DNA of 64,000 nt, from contig CAMDFD010000010.1 of NCBI GenBank assembly GCA_945897365.1, positions 62,001 through 126,000 on the forward strand, given 5' to 3'. The notes under the pieces were generated by a model. The model was not told the origin of the DNA and made no database searches. It saw only the letters and a program-made list of their open reading frames with translations. Shown in pieces: positions 1 through 7,193 of the stretch. This DNA is from Bordetella parapertussis (lineage in GTDB: Bacteria > Pseudomonadota > Gammaproteobacteria > Burkholderiales > Burkholderiaceae_B). The number at the start of each line of letters is the position of its first letter. The stretch's first letter is position 1. Position numbers and translations under genes: made by a program.

Positions 1-372
1 TTCTAATGAATATTTCACATCCTCCGCGTCCATGATGCCGCCATCATGCATCACGACACCGTCTCGCAATTTGAGTTGCATCGTGGTCGGAGCCACCATT
101 TCCCACTTGAGCGCTAAGCCAGGGATAAATTTCAAAGGTGCGGTGTAGTTGTCACGCTCAATGAGCGTGTCAAAGATATTGTTTAGAAATTGGGCCTCGT
201 TATTGCCAGTCGCTTCGTTCACATCCAACGTGCGCACATGGGAAGCGACCCCGATGCGCAATTCACGGATGTTTGTTTGTGCCCATGCACAATGGGCAAC
301 CGTCAGTCCAGCAAGTGCGACAAATAAACGGTTTAGGAGCGTTTTGGCAAGGTTTTGCTGAGCAAATGACAT
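1..372 (-). CDS. ABC transporter substrate-binding protein, family 5 (N-terminal part, cut by window edge)
   Basis: The first 124 codons of a leftward gene run off the window at position 1. The product begins with a classic Sec signal peptide (basic and hydrophobic stretch ending AHCAWA, cleavage likely after residue 31). It continues with ELRIGVASHVRTLDVNEAT, typical of the mature start of SBP_bac_5 proteins that bind peptides, opines or nickel for ABC importers. LKLRDGVVMHDG and DAEDVKYSLE match the conserved LR.GVKFHDG / TAEDV.YS blocks of the family. The start is the ATG at 372; an overlapping rightward frame in the same stretch is only a shadow. It is transcribed divergently from the acyl-CoA dehydrogenase operon across an inverted-repeat-rich gap. 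The ligand cannot be told from this fragment. Confidence 0.88.
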   Translation of the reverse strand, partial: MSFAQQNLAKTLLNRLFVALAGLTVAHCAWAQTNIRELRIGVASHVRTLDVNEATGNNEAQFLNNIFDTLIERDNYTAPLKFIPGLALKWEMVAPTTMQLKLRDGVVMHDGGIMDAEDVKYSLE

Positions 373-387
373 GAGGGATTAATATAA

Positions 388-473
388 AAGATGAGATAAC
401 ATTCATCTTATTCAGTGGTTATGACAAGTAGATGACTACTTCAGTCGAAATACGCGCACTAAGTTTTTAGTGC
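388..473. promoter_or_regulatory. Divergent intergenic region with three inverted repeats
   Basis: The 119-base gap between the divergent substrate-binding protein gene and the acyl-CoA dehydrogenase operon holds three successive inverted repeats. They are AAGATGA-8-TCATCTT at 388-409, AAGTAG-4-CTACTT at 426-441 and GCACTAA-4-TTAGTGC at 456-473. None is followed by a T-run that would make it a terminator. Their place between two start codons suggests operators or mRNA leader hairpins. The repeats are seen directly; the regulatory role is inferred. Confidence 0.4.
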
Positions 474-491
474 ACATAAAAGGAAGTTCGG

Positions 492-1658
492 ATGGATTTT
501 TCTTTTTCACAAGAACAGCAGACGATTCGCGAAGCGATCAATAAAATCTGTGAACAGTTTGATGATCAGTATTGGCTGGAAAAAGATCGTAACGGTGGTT
601 TTCCCGTTGAACTGCATCAGGCACTCGCCAAAGACGGTTGGTTAGGGATTTGCATCCCTGAGCAGTATGGGGGTTCAGGTTTAGGAATCACTGAGGCGAC
701 CATCATGATGCAAGCCATCAGTGAGTCTGGCGCAGGCATGACCGGTGCCTCGGCTGTGCATATGAATATCTTTGGTTTGAATCCTGTCGTACAGTTCGCC
801 ACCGAAGAACAGAAAATGCGGATGCTGCCGCCCTTGGTCGCAGGTCGTGAGCGCGCGTGTTTTGCGGTGACCGAACCCAACACGGGACTCAACACGACGC
901 AGCTCAAGGTCAAAGCGGATCGCCAAGGTGATCATTATGTATTGAGCGGCACCAAGGTATGGATTTCAACCGCGCAGGTCGCCGAGAAAATGTTGATCTT
1001 GGCCCGTACCACGCCTCTTGAAGAATGCACAAAACATACCGATGGTTTGAGTTTGTTTTATACCGATCTTGATCGCAATTTCGTGCGTGTGCATGAGATT
1101 GAAAAAATGGGTCGTAAAGCTGTGGATTCAAACGAGTTGTTTATCGATGGGCTCAAAGTCCCTGTTGAAGATCGCATTGGCGAGGAGGGAAAAGGCTTTC
1201 ATTACATCATGCACGGGATGAATGCTGAGCGAATTTTGATCGCAGCCGAAGGCATTGGCTTGGGCCGCGTGGCACTCAAGCGTGCGACTGAATACGCCAA
1301 GGAACGGATTGTATTCGACCGCCCGATTGGGATGAATCAAGGGATTCAACATCCGCTCGCGGCAAACTGGATGGAACTTGAGGCCGCCAATCTGATGGTC
1401 TTTAACGCCGCGACGCTCTTTGATAAGGGTGAGCCCTGTGGTGCCCAAGCCAACGCTGCGAAATACCTCGCGGGCGAAGCGGGTTTCAATGCTTGCCAGC
1501 AGGCTGTGATGACGCATGGTGGGTTTGGCTACGCCAAGGAATATCACGTAGAGCGCTATTTACGCGAGGTTTTGATTACGCGCATTGCACCGGTGAGTCC
1601 ACAATTGGTGTTGTGTTTTATCGCTGAGCGTGTGCTGGGCTTACCTAAGTCCTATTAG
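492..1658 (+). CDS. Acyl-CoA dehydrogenase
   Basis: A 388-residue flavoprotein of the usual acyl-CoA dehydrogenase length. The order is an N-terminal helical domain, a middle beta domain beginning near residue 127 with CFAVTEPNTG and GTKVWIS, and a C-terminal helical domain with FDRPIG and THGGFGYAKEYHVERYLRE. It would oxidise an acyl-CoA at the alpha-beta bond and pass electrons to ETF. The MCAD-type catalytic Glu in a YEGT motif is replaced by RIAPVS near the C-terminus. A Glu lies at residue 246 in NAERILIA, the position used by isovaleryl- and long-chain-type enzymes, so activity is still likely. It is the first gene of an operon with a MaoC hydratase 9 bases downstream and an MFS carrier. 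The substrate is unknown; a short branched or dicarboxylic acyl-CoA is a guess from context. Confidence 0.93.
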   Translation: MDFSFSQEQQTIREAINKICEQFDDQYWLEKDRNGGFPVELHQALAKDGWLGICIPEQYGGSGLGITEATIMMQAISESGAGMTGASAVHMNIFGLNPVVQFATEEQKMRMLPPLVAGRERACFAVTEPNTGLNTTQLKVKADRQGDHYVLSGTKVWISTAQVAEKMLILARTTPLEECTKHTDGLSLFYTDLDRNFVRVHEIEKMGRKAVDSNELFIDGLKVPVEDRIGEEGKGFHYIMHGMNAERILIAAEGIGLGRVALKRATEYAKERIVFDRPIGMNQGIQHPLAANWMELEAANLMVFNAATLFDKGEPCGAQANAAKYLAGEAGFNACQQAVMTHGGFGYAKEYHVERYLREVLITRIAPVSPQLVLCFIAERVLGLPKSY

Positions 1659-1667
1659 GAGAGTGTG

Positions 1668-2123
1668 ATGGCTGGTTTGTATTACGAAGAGTTCGAAATT
1701 GGTCAGGTATTCAATCATTCCATGACGCGTACTGTGACTGAAATGGACAACGTCCTGTTTTCAACGTTGACGATGAATCCGCAACCACTGCATCTGGATG
1801 CTGAGTTTGCGTCTAAAACAGAATTCGGTCGTATCTTGGTCAATAGCTTGTTTACCTTAGGCTTAGTGATTGGGATCTCGGTGGGCGAAACCACGCTAGG
1901 CACGACCATTGCCAATCTTGGTATGACGGATACACGCTTTCCAAGTCCCGTGTTTTATGGCGATACGATCCATGTGGAGACCACGATTGTGTCTAAGCGT
2001 CTGAGCAAGTCGCGAACGGATGCAGGCATTGTCGAGTTTGAACATCGGGGAATTAATCAGCGCGGAGAGATTGTTTGTATCTGCCGCCGTTCTGGTTTTA
2101 TGAAGTGCCAACCGGTTGGATAG
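1668..2123 (+). CDS. MaoC-like hotdog-fold dehydratase
   Basis: A single hotdog domain of about 151 residues. The (R)-specific hydratase motif appears as TMNPQPLHLDAEFA, followed by GRILVNSLFTLGLV; the family normally has G-D-x-NP-x-H at this place. Sequences with the LTMNPQPLHLD variant are known to me from mesaconyl-CoA hydratase-like MaoC proteins, but the exact substrate is not certain. The likely reaction is reversible hydration of an enoyl-CoA made by the dehydrogenase just upstream. I chose ATG 1668 over GTG 1665 because GGAG at 1658-1661 sits 6 bases before it. The gene lies between the dehydrogenase and an MFS carrier in the same direction, consistent with one transcript. Confidence 0.88.
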   Translation: MAGLYYEEFEIGQVFNHSMTRTVTEMDNVLFSTLTMNPQPLHLDAEFASKTEFGRILVNSLFTLGLVIGISVGETTLGTTIANLGMTDTRFPSPVFYGDTIHVETTIVSKRLSKSRTDAGIVEFEHRGINQRGEIVCICRRSGFMKCQPVG

Positions 2124-2132
2124 GCAACGCTG

Positions 2133-3410
2133 ATGTGGCAATCAGGGTCTAGGCTGCAGTTGCCTGATGCCAAAATGGCATTGGTGGTGGTGTTGATTTG
2201 TTTTGTCTTCAACATGCTTGGGCGTGGGATCGGCGATACCTATGTGACGTTTCTCTTGCCGCTTGAGACGGAATTTGGGTGGAGTCGCTCCGAGCTTTCA
2301 AGCGTCTACAGTATCTACATGGTGGCCAATGGGCTGTCTGCGCCTTTTGTCGGTGTCCTGTTTGATCGCTGGGGCCCACGCGTGGTGTATCTGTTGGGTG
2401 TGGCCAGTTTAGGTTTAGGCTATTTTTTAGCTGGAAATCTGACGCAGCTCTGGCAGTTTCATTTGTGCATTGGTGTGGCGGGTGGCATTGGCATCTCAGC
2501 AATTGGTATGGTGCCGTCCGCCAGTTTAATTAGCCGATGGTTTCCAAACAGCACCAGTACCGCGATCGGTATTGCTTATGCGGGCTTTGGTGCCGGAACG
2601 CTTGTCTTGGTGCCCTTTGCGCAATATTTGAATCAAGCTGTGGGTTGGCGTGATGCCTATCAAGTGATGGGTGGCAGCTTGCTCCTTTCTTTGCCACTCG
2701 TCATGTTGCTGCCTTGGCGGGTCATACGTGCTGGCTATGGAGCACGCGATAAAAAGAGTCAAAGTCAACGTCCTGTAGATGTTTCATCTTCGATGACAAC
2801 AGCACCTGCCCAACCAAAGTCTTCACCCCTACGCGCAGCGTTGCGACACTCTGGCTTCTGGGGCTTGGCGCAGGCCTTCTTTTTTACCTCGGTGGTGGTC
2901 TATACCGTCTTGGTGCAGATGATTGCTTATTTGGTATCAACCGGCTTCACTCCGATCGAGGCCGCTAGTGCGTTTGGGTTTGCGGGTATTTTGTCTGTCT
3001 TGGGGGTCAGTTCAGCGGGACGTTTGGCGGATGTCTTGGGCCCGAGGCGCACCGCGACACTCTCATTTATGTGCACGACACTCGGCTTGGCAAGTTTGTT
3101 GGTATTGAGTTATTTTCCCTCCCACTGGTTTTTGATGTCGTTTGTGGTGTTCTTTGGGATTGCGCAGGGTGCGAGAGGGCCCATTATCTCCGGGTTGTGT
3201 TCCAAGCTGTTCCCAGGCCCAGGCTTGGCCACTATTTACGGTGTGACCTATGCTTGCATGTCCGCAGGTGCAGCCTTGGGTGCGATGATATCTGGTTTGT
3301 TGTATGACTGGACAGGCGGTTATCAGGCGAGCATCATTTTTTCCATGTTAAATGTGATTCTGGCAGTGTCGCCCTTCTGGGTTTATCGTGAGCTCAGAAA
3401 ATTTGGATGA
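2133..3410 (+). CDS. MFS transporter (monocarboxylate/oxalate-type)
   Basis: A 425-residue, very hydrophobic protein with the twelve-helix MFS layout. The loop after helix 2 carries FDRWGPRVVY, the MFS A-like signature (G-x3-D-R-x-G). A hydrophilic central loop of about 30 residues (AGYGARDKKSQSQRP onward) splits the two six-helix halves. The second half repeats the signature as GRLADVLGPRR. It resembles the carriers that often accompany acyl-CoA catabolic genes and is probably an organic-acid importer at the inner membrane. The start is 9 bases after the MaoC stop codon, and the stop overlaps the start of the next gene in ATGA. The substrate cannot be told from sequence. Confidence 0.88.
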   Translation: MWQSGSRLQLPDAKMALVVVLICFVFNMLGRGIGDTYVTFLLPLETEFGWSRSELSSVYSIYMVANGLSAPFVGVLFDRWGPRVVYLLGVASLGLGYFLAGNLTQLWQFHLCIGVAGGIGISAIGMVPSASLISRWFPNSTSTAIGIAYAGFGAGTLVLVPFAQYLNQAVGWRDAYQVMGGSLLLSLPLVMLLPWRVIRAGYGARDKKSQSQRPVDVSSSMTTAPAQPKSSPLRAALRHSGFWGLAQAFFFTSVVVYTVLVQMIAYLVSTGFTPIEAASAFGFAGILSVLGVSSAGRLADVLGPRRTATLSFMCTTLGLASLLVLSYFPSHWFLMSFVVFFGIAQGARGPIISGLCSKLFPGPGLATIYGVTYACMSAGAALGAMISGLLYDWTGGYQASIIFSMLNVILAVSPFWVYRELRKFG

Positions 3411-4003
3411 GTGAGAGTATGAAAAAAATACTATTGACGATGCTGTTATCGGTCTGTACGGCCATATTTTCATGGCCCGTACAGAGTTCGCCTCTTTTGA
3501 CTGCGCTGACGGACGGGCAGCATGTCTTGATGATTCGCCACGCAGATGCGCCAGGTTTTAGCGATCCGCCGGGCTTGAAACTTGGGGTTTGTTCAACCCA
3601 AAGAAATTTGGGTGAGCGTGGTCGCAAACAAGCCAAAGAACTCGGTGTTTGGCTCAAGAAGCAAGGTATTGAGTCTGCAGTTGTACTGTCAAGTGCGTGG
3701 TGTCGTTGTGAAGAAACAGCCGCCTTGCTGGCTTTAGGTTCTGTGACAACGGTTCCTGAACTTGGCTCATTTTTTCAGAGCATGAGTGACTCCGGTCCGC
3801 AAACGATCGCACTCAAGGCACTACTCGCCCAAAGGCTTAAGGCAACTTCGCCACGAAAGCCTATGATTTTGGTGACGCACCAGGTCAATATTTCCGCTTT
3901 CACTGGCACCTCTGTGGGTCAGGGCGGGCTATTGTTGGTCAAAATCAGTGAAAAGGGTGAATTCGTGTCTGCGCGCTCGATTGCAACGCCAAATTTTGAC
4001 TGA
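3407..4003 (+). CDS. Histidine phosphatase superfamily protein, probably exported
   Basis: A 198-residue protein whose N-terminus (MKKILLTMLLSVCTAIFSW, from an internal Met at 3419) reads as a signal peptide ending near VQSS. The mature part begins with the phosphoglycerate-mutase-like motif LMIRHADAPG (RHA instead of RHG, as in SixA-like proteins), with the phosphorylated His at residue 45. LVTHQVNISAF supplies the second catalytic His. It would hydrolyse a phosphate ester or anhydride in the periplasm; the substrate is unknown. It overlaps the MFS gene by ATGA and ends 68 bases before uppP. Because an upstream Met (3407) overlaps the previous stop, the true start could be 3407 or 3419. Confidence 0.8.
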   Translation: MSESMKKILLTMLLSVCTAIFSWPVQSSPLLTALTDGQHVLMIRHADAPGFSDPPGLKLGVCSTQRNLGERGRKQAKELGVWLKKQGIESAVVLSSAWCRCEETAALLALGSVTTVPELGSFFQSMSDSGPQTIALKALLAQRLKATSPRKPMILVTHQVNISAFTGTSVGQGGLLLVKISEKGEFVSARSIATPNFD

Positions 4004-4071
4004 ATGTTGATCTCTTTAATTGCGGCGATAATAGTCGTTCATAAGCAAACGAGTTTAGGGACAGGGTCGGC

Positions 4072-4902
4072 ATGACCGAGCAAACAATCTATTTGTGGAA
4101 AGCTTTTTTTCTAGGCATCGTAGAGGGCATCACCGAGTTTTTGCCTATTTCCAGTACAGGTCATTTGATTCTCTTTGGTGACTGGATTAGCTTTGAGTCA
4201 AACGAGGCCAAAGTCTTTGAAGTGGTTATCCAACTGGGCTCAATCTTGGCAGTGGTGTGGATTTTCCGTCATCGCTTGTTTCAGATGGTCCACGGCACAC
4301 TGCGCCTTGAGCCCGTCGAAGTCGCCTTTACGCGCAATTTATTGATTGCTTTTTTGCCCTCAGCCATTATTGGTTTGTTATTTATCAAGGCCATTAAGGC
4401 GTTGTTTTTTCATCCTGGAGTTGTCGTGGTGACCTTGGTGCTGGGTGGACTGATTATGCTTTGGGTGGAGCGCCGTCGTCCCGTCAACAGTGCGCAGGCA
4501 CCTGCGGATCAAGTGCAAACGCTTGAAAAAATCACCTGGAAACAAGCGTTGATCGTGGGCTGTGCGCAATGTCTCGCCATGGTGCCAGGGACTTCTCGTT
4601 CAGGCTCCACCATCATTGCCGGTATGCTGTCTGGTATTCAGCGAAAGACCGCGACAGAGTTTTCGTTCTTTCTGGCTATCCCAACGATGCTGGCGGCGGC
4701 CGTCTACGATTTTTATAAACATGCGCATTTGCTCACACAACAAGATCTGTGGGCGATTGCGGTGGGATTTGTGAGTGCGTTTATATGCGCGTTGGTTGTG
4801 GTGCGCGCCATTCTTGTTTTTGTCTCTCGACACACCTATCGGGCATTTGCGTGGTACCGCATCGCGCTGGGTCTCGTGGTGGGCGCGTGGTTGTGGTTAT
4901 AA
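4072..4902 (+). CDS. uppP: Undecaprenyl-diphosphatase
   Basis: A 276-residue polytopic membrane protein of the BacA/UppP family. It dephosphorylates undecaprenyl pyrophosphate to recycle the lipid carrier for peptidoglycan and other surface glycans. Both active-site signatures are intact: EGITEFLPISSTGH at residues 18-31 and PGTSRSGSTI at 172-181. Length and hydrophobicity are normal for the family. The gene stands alone in function between a catabolic operon and an FAH-fold hydrolase. A 68-base leader precedes it, containing an AT-rich stretch with GATAAT around 4028 that might be a -10 element. The assignment is secure. Confidence 0.97.
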   Translation: MTEQTIYLWKAFFLGIVEGITEFLPISSTGHLILFGDWISFESNEAKVFEVVIQLGSILAVVWIFRHRLFQMVHGTLRLEPVEVAFTRNLLIAFLPSAIIGLLFIKAIKALFFHPGVVVVTLVLGGLIMLWVERRRPVNSAQAPADQVQTLEKITWKQALIVGCAQCLAMVPGTSRSGSTIIAGMLSGIQRKTATEFSFFLAIPTMLAAAVYDFYKHAHLLTQQDLWAIAVGFVSAFICALVVVRAILVFVSRHTYRAFAWYRIALGLVVGAWLWL

Positions 4903-4912
4903 GTCCTGAGGC

Positions 4913-4948
4913 ATTTAGTTTTAGTTCAAGTTCAAATTTAAATTTAAG
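4913..4948 (+). repeat. Degenerate hexanucleotide tandem repeat upstream of the FAH-fold gene
   Basis: Six consecutive hexamers read ATTTAG, TTTTAG, TTCAAG, TTCAAA, TTTAAA and TTTAAG, a period-6 array made only of A, T and a few C/G in fixed positions. It lies between the uppP stop codon and the ribosome-binding site AAGGAGA of the next gene. It may be an AT-rich promoter or UP-like element, or slipped replication product. Nothing else is visible in this 74-base gap. Confidence 0.5.
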
Positions 4949-4976
4949 ATTTTGAAAATAATAAAGGAGATTGAGA

Positions 4977-5849
4977 ATGCGTTTATTTAGCTATGTAGAT
5001 CAGAACAATCAAAAACGCGTAGGCGGACTCAAAGCAGCAGATTCGCAAGAGTTCGTGGATTTGGCTGCAACCGATGCCATATTACCTAAGAGTTTGTTGG
5101 AAATCATTGCGACGCCTGGTGCGATGGGTCGTGCGCAGCAAGCACTTAAAAGCGCGTCGGCAGTGGTGCAGCCTCTCAAGGATGTGCGTTTCATTCCTCT
5201 GATTGATCGTCCAAGCAAAATTGTATGTCTGGGCTTGAACTATGCCGATCATGCTGCCGAAGGCGGTCACGCGCGTCCTGAGAACCCAAGCTTTTTTATG
5301 CGTGGACCCAGCTCAATGGTGGGTCACCTGGAGCCAATGATTCGTCCTAAAGTATCCGATAAGTTTGACTACGAAGCTGAGCTTGCTTTTGTTGTGGGTA
5401 AGACCGCTCGTCATCTTACCGCCGCAAATGCGCTTGAATATGTTGCCGGTTATAGCGTGTTCAACGATGGAAGCTTGCGCGACTATCAACGCAAATCGAC
5501 ACAGTGGACGATTGGCAAAAACTTTGACTCTACTGGTGGTTTTGGGCCTTGGCTCGTCACGCCAGACGAACTGCCGCCCGGTGCTGACGGCTTGCGCATT
5601 CAGTCTCGACTGAATGGTCAGATTATGCAAGATGCCAACACCAAGAGCTTTCTGTGGGGAGTGGTGGAGACGTTGGTGCTGATTACCGAATGTATGACGC
5701 TTGAGCCAGGTGATGTCGTGATTACAGGTACCCCGGCAGGAGTAGGCTATGCGAGAAAGCCACCTGTGTTTATGAAGCATGGCGATACGATCGAAGTCGA
5801 AATCGAAGGCGTTGGTTTACTGAGCAATCCTATTATTGACGAAAAATAA
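4977..5849 (+). CDS. Fumarylacetoacetate hydrolase family protein
   Basis: A 290-residue member of the FAH superfamily, whose members hydrolyse or decarboxylate acylpyruvates and related 2-oxo acids with a divalent metal. The catalytic core shows the usual features: VCLGLNYADHAAE, FMRGPSS, the metal-binding stretch FDYEAELAFVVGK, VAGYSVFNDGSLRDYQ, and TGTPAGVGYARKPP near the C-terminus. I chose ATG 4977, preceded by AAGGAGA at spacing 6, rather than the in-frame TTG at 4971. The gene follows an AT-rich hexamer array and ends inside a strong hairpin. It is convergent with a CaiB/BaiF gene. The substrate is unknown; acylpyruvase and 2,4-diketo-3-deoxy-acid hydrolase are alternatives. Confidence 0.9.
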   Translation: MRLFSYVDQNNQKRVGGLKAADSQEFVDLAATDAILPKSLLEIIATPGAMGRAQQALKSASAVVQPLKDVRFIPLIDRPSKIVCLGLNYADHAAEGGHARPENPSFFMRGPSSMVGHLEPMIRPKVSDKFDYEAELAFVVGKTARHLTAANALEYVAGYSVFNDGSLRDYQRKSTQWTIGKNFDSTGGFGPWLVTPDELPPGADGLRIQSRLNGQIMQDANTKSFLWGVVETLVLITECMTLEPGDVVITGTPAGVGYARKPPVFMKHGDTIEVEIEGVGLLSNPIIDEK

Positions 5850-5860
5850 TAGGGATTGCT
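5823..5860. terminator. Long hairpin spanning the FAH-fold gene stop codon
   Basis: AGCAATCCTATTATT at 5823-5837 pairs with AATAATAGGGATTGCT at 5845-5860 across a 7-base loop, giving 15 pairs with a single bulged base. The TAA stop (5847-5849) lies in the right arm. There is no tight T-run after the stem, only TTTT 21 bases later, so it may act as a weak bidirectional terminator between convergent genes or as an mRNA-stabilising 3' structure. Confidence 0.55.
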
Positions 5861-5881
5861 TGCGCTTCGTACGATTGGCTT

Positions 5882-7078
5882 TTAGACCACACCTTGCTCT
5901 TGAAACTTGGCGATTTCCTCGGCCGAATAGCCAACTTCTGACAGAACCTCTTGGGTATGCTCACCCCACTGAGGCGCAGTGGTCACTACATCGGCAGGGG
6001 TACGGCTCAAGGTTGCAGGCTGGGTGATAAACCCTTTTTCATTGCCTGCTTTGTCTTTGACCATTTTTGAGATGTTTGCTTGTTTGATGTGCTTGTCTGC
6101 AAACATCTGGGGCACGTTATAGACAGGACCGGCAGGCACGCCTGCATTGTTGAGCGCTTCAACCCAATATTCGACGGTATTGTTTTTGAAGACTTCACTC
6201 AACAGCTTATTACAGCGTGTACGATTCACTGTACGGGTTTTTTCGTTTGCAAAGTCAGGGTCGGCGATCCACTCTGTTTTTTGCACCAGCTCGCATAACC
6301 TCACCCAGTTGCCTTGGCCTGAGGCGCCAAGGTTAAAGGCGCCATCGCTTGCCTCAAACAAGCCCATGGGCGTAGACGTGGGGTGATCGTTACCTGCTTG
6401 ACCGGCGACATCACCCTCATTGAGGTAACGCGCGGCTTGAAAGTCCATCATCGCGATTTGGGCGTGCAGGAGCGAGGCATGCACCCATTGGCCCTTGCCT
6501 GAGCGCTCACGCTCCAGCAACGCCGTCAGGATACCGATGCCGGCGTAGAGGCCTGCACTCATGTCAGCCACGGCGAGACCCGCACGAACGGGCCCTTGGC
6601 CTGGAATGCCAGTGACGGACATCAGGCCACCCATGCCTTGCATGATCTGATCGAAACCGGGACGTGAAGCATAAGGACCTTCTTGTCCAAAGCCCGAGAT
6701 ACTCGCCAAAATAATGCGAGGATTGATCTTGGCCAAAGACTCGTAATCGATACCGAGTTTCTTTTTAATGTCGGGGCGCCAGTTTTCCACCACGACGTCT
6801 GCGGTTTTGACGAGACGCATCATGATTTCCAGTGCGCCAGGTTTTTTTAGATTGAGGGTCATCGCCCGCTTGTTACGGTTGAGGTTTTGAAAATCACCTC
6901 CTTCACGATTACCGGCAAACATCCCTTCGTTGGGATCGACGCCTTTGGGAGGCTCGATACGAATGACATCCGCGCCGAAGTCGGCCAGCAGACGAACACA
7001 GTTCGGACCTGCGCGTACGCGCGACATATCGAGAACACGAAGATTGGAGAGCGCGGATGAAGCCTGGATTTTGGACAT
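5882..7078 (-). CDS. CaiB/BaiF family CoA-transferase (formyl-CoA transferase-like)
   Basis: A 398-residue class III CoA-transferase. The N-terminus has VLDMSRVRAGPNCVRLLADFGADVIRIE-type family sequence, followed by NRNKRAMTLNL, ENWRPD, SISGFGQEGPYASRPGFD and the catalytic Asp at residue 172 in AVADMSAGLYA. These match the formyl-CoA/succinyl-CoA:carboxylate transferase branch rather than the racemase branch, which has an HD pair before NY. It would move CoA between an acyl donor and an organic acid in the cytoplasm. It faces the crotonase-fold gene across a 115-base divergent promoter region and converges on the FAH-fold gene. Donor and acceptor acids cannot be read from sequence. Confidence 0.92.
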   Translation of the reverse strand: MSKIQASSALSNLRVLDMSRVRAGPNCVRLLADFGADVIRIEPPKGVDPNEGMFAGNREGGDFQNLNRNKRAMTLNLKKPGALEIMMRLVKTADVVVENWRPDIKKKLGIDYESLAKINPRIILASISGFGQEGPYASRPGFDQIMQGMGGLMSVTGIPGQGPVRAGLAVADMSAGLYAGIGILTALLERERSGKGQWVHASLLHAQIAMMDFQAARYLNEGDVAGQAGNDHPTSTPMGLFEASDGAFNLGASGQGNWVRLCELVQKTEWIADPDFANEKTRTVNRTRCNKLLSEVFKNNTVEYWVEALNNAGVPAGPVYNVPQMFADKHIKQANISKMVKDKAGNEKGFITQPATLSRTPADVVTTAPQWGEHTQEVLSEVGYSAEEIAKFQEQGVV

Positions 7079-7110
7079 GGTTTTTTTAGGTTTTGAAAAG
7101 GACTGCCTGT

Positions 7111-7139
7111 TTTATATGTTGCTTTGAGAATTATTGCAA
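7111..7139 (-). promoter_or_regulatory. Sigma-70-like promoter for the CaiB/BaiF gene
   Basis: On the minus strand TTGCAA (7139-7134) and TATAAA (7116-7111) are separated by exactly 17 bases, a good fit to a vegetative promoter. They lie about 30 bases upstream of the ATG at 7078. The role is inferred from consensus only. Confidence 0.5.
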
Positions 7140-7161
7140 GAGATACTAGGCGAGTTAAAAA

Positions 7162-7167
7162 TATAAT
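7162..7167 (+). promoter_or_regulatory. Possible -10 element for the crotonase-fold gene
   Basis: A perfect TATAAT lies 26 bases upstream of ATG 7194. No convincing -35 hexamer is found at the normal spacing, so it is a weak call. Confidence 0.35.
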
Positions 7168-7193
7168 GACAACGATGACCCAAAAGGATTGAT

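Noticed and set aside
492..1658. Acyl-CoA dehydrogenase looked catalytically dead because the YEGT-type Glu near the C-terminus is missing
   Set aside because: A Glu at residue 246 in NAERILIA occupies the position used by isovaleryl- and long-chain-type acyl-CoA dehydrogenases, so an alternative base is present.
5313..5780. Leftward frame of 155 codons opposite the FAH-fold gene
   Set aside because: The FAH-fold frame carries all family motifs; the opposite frame is His/Arg-rich noise.
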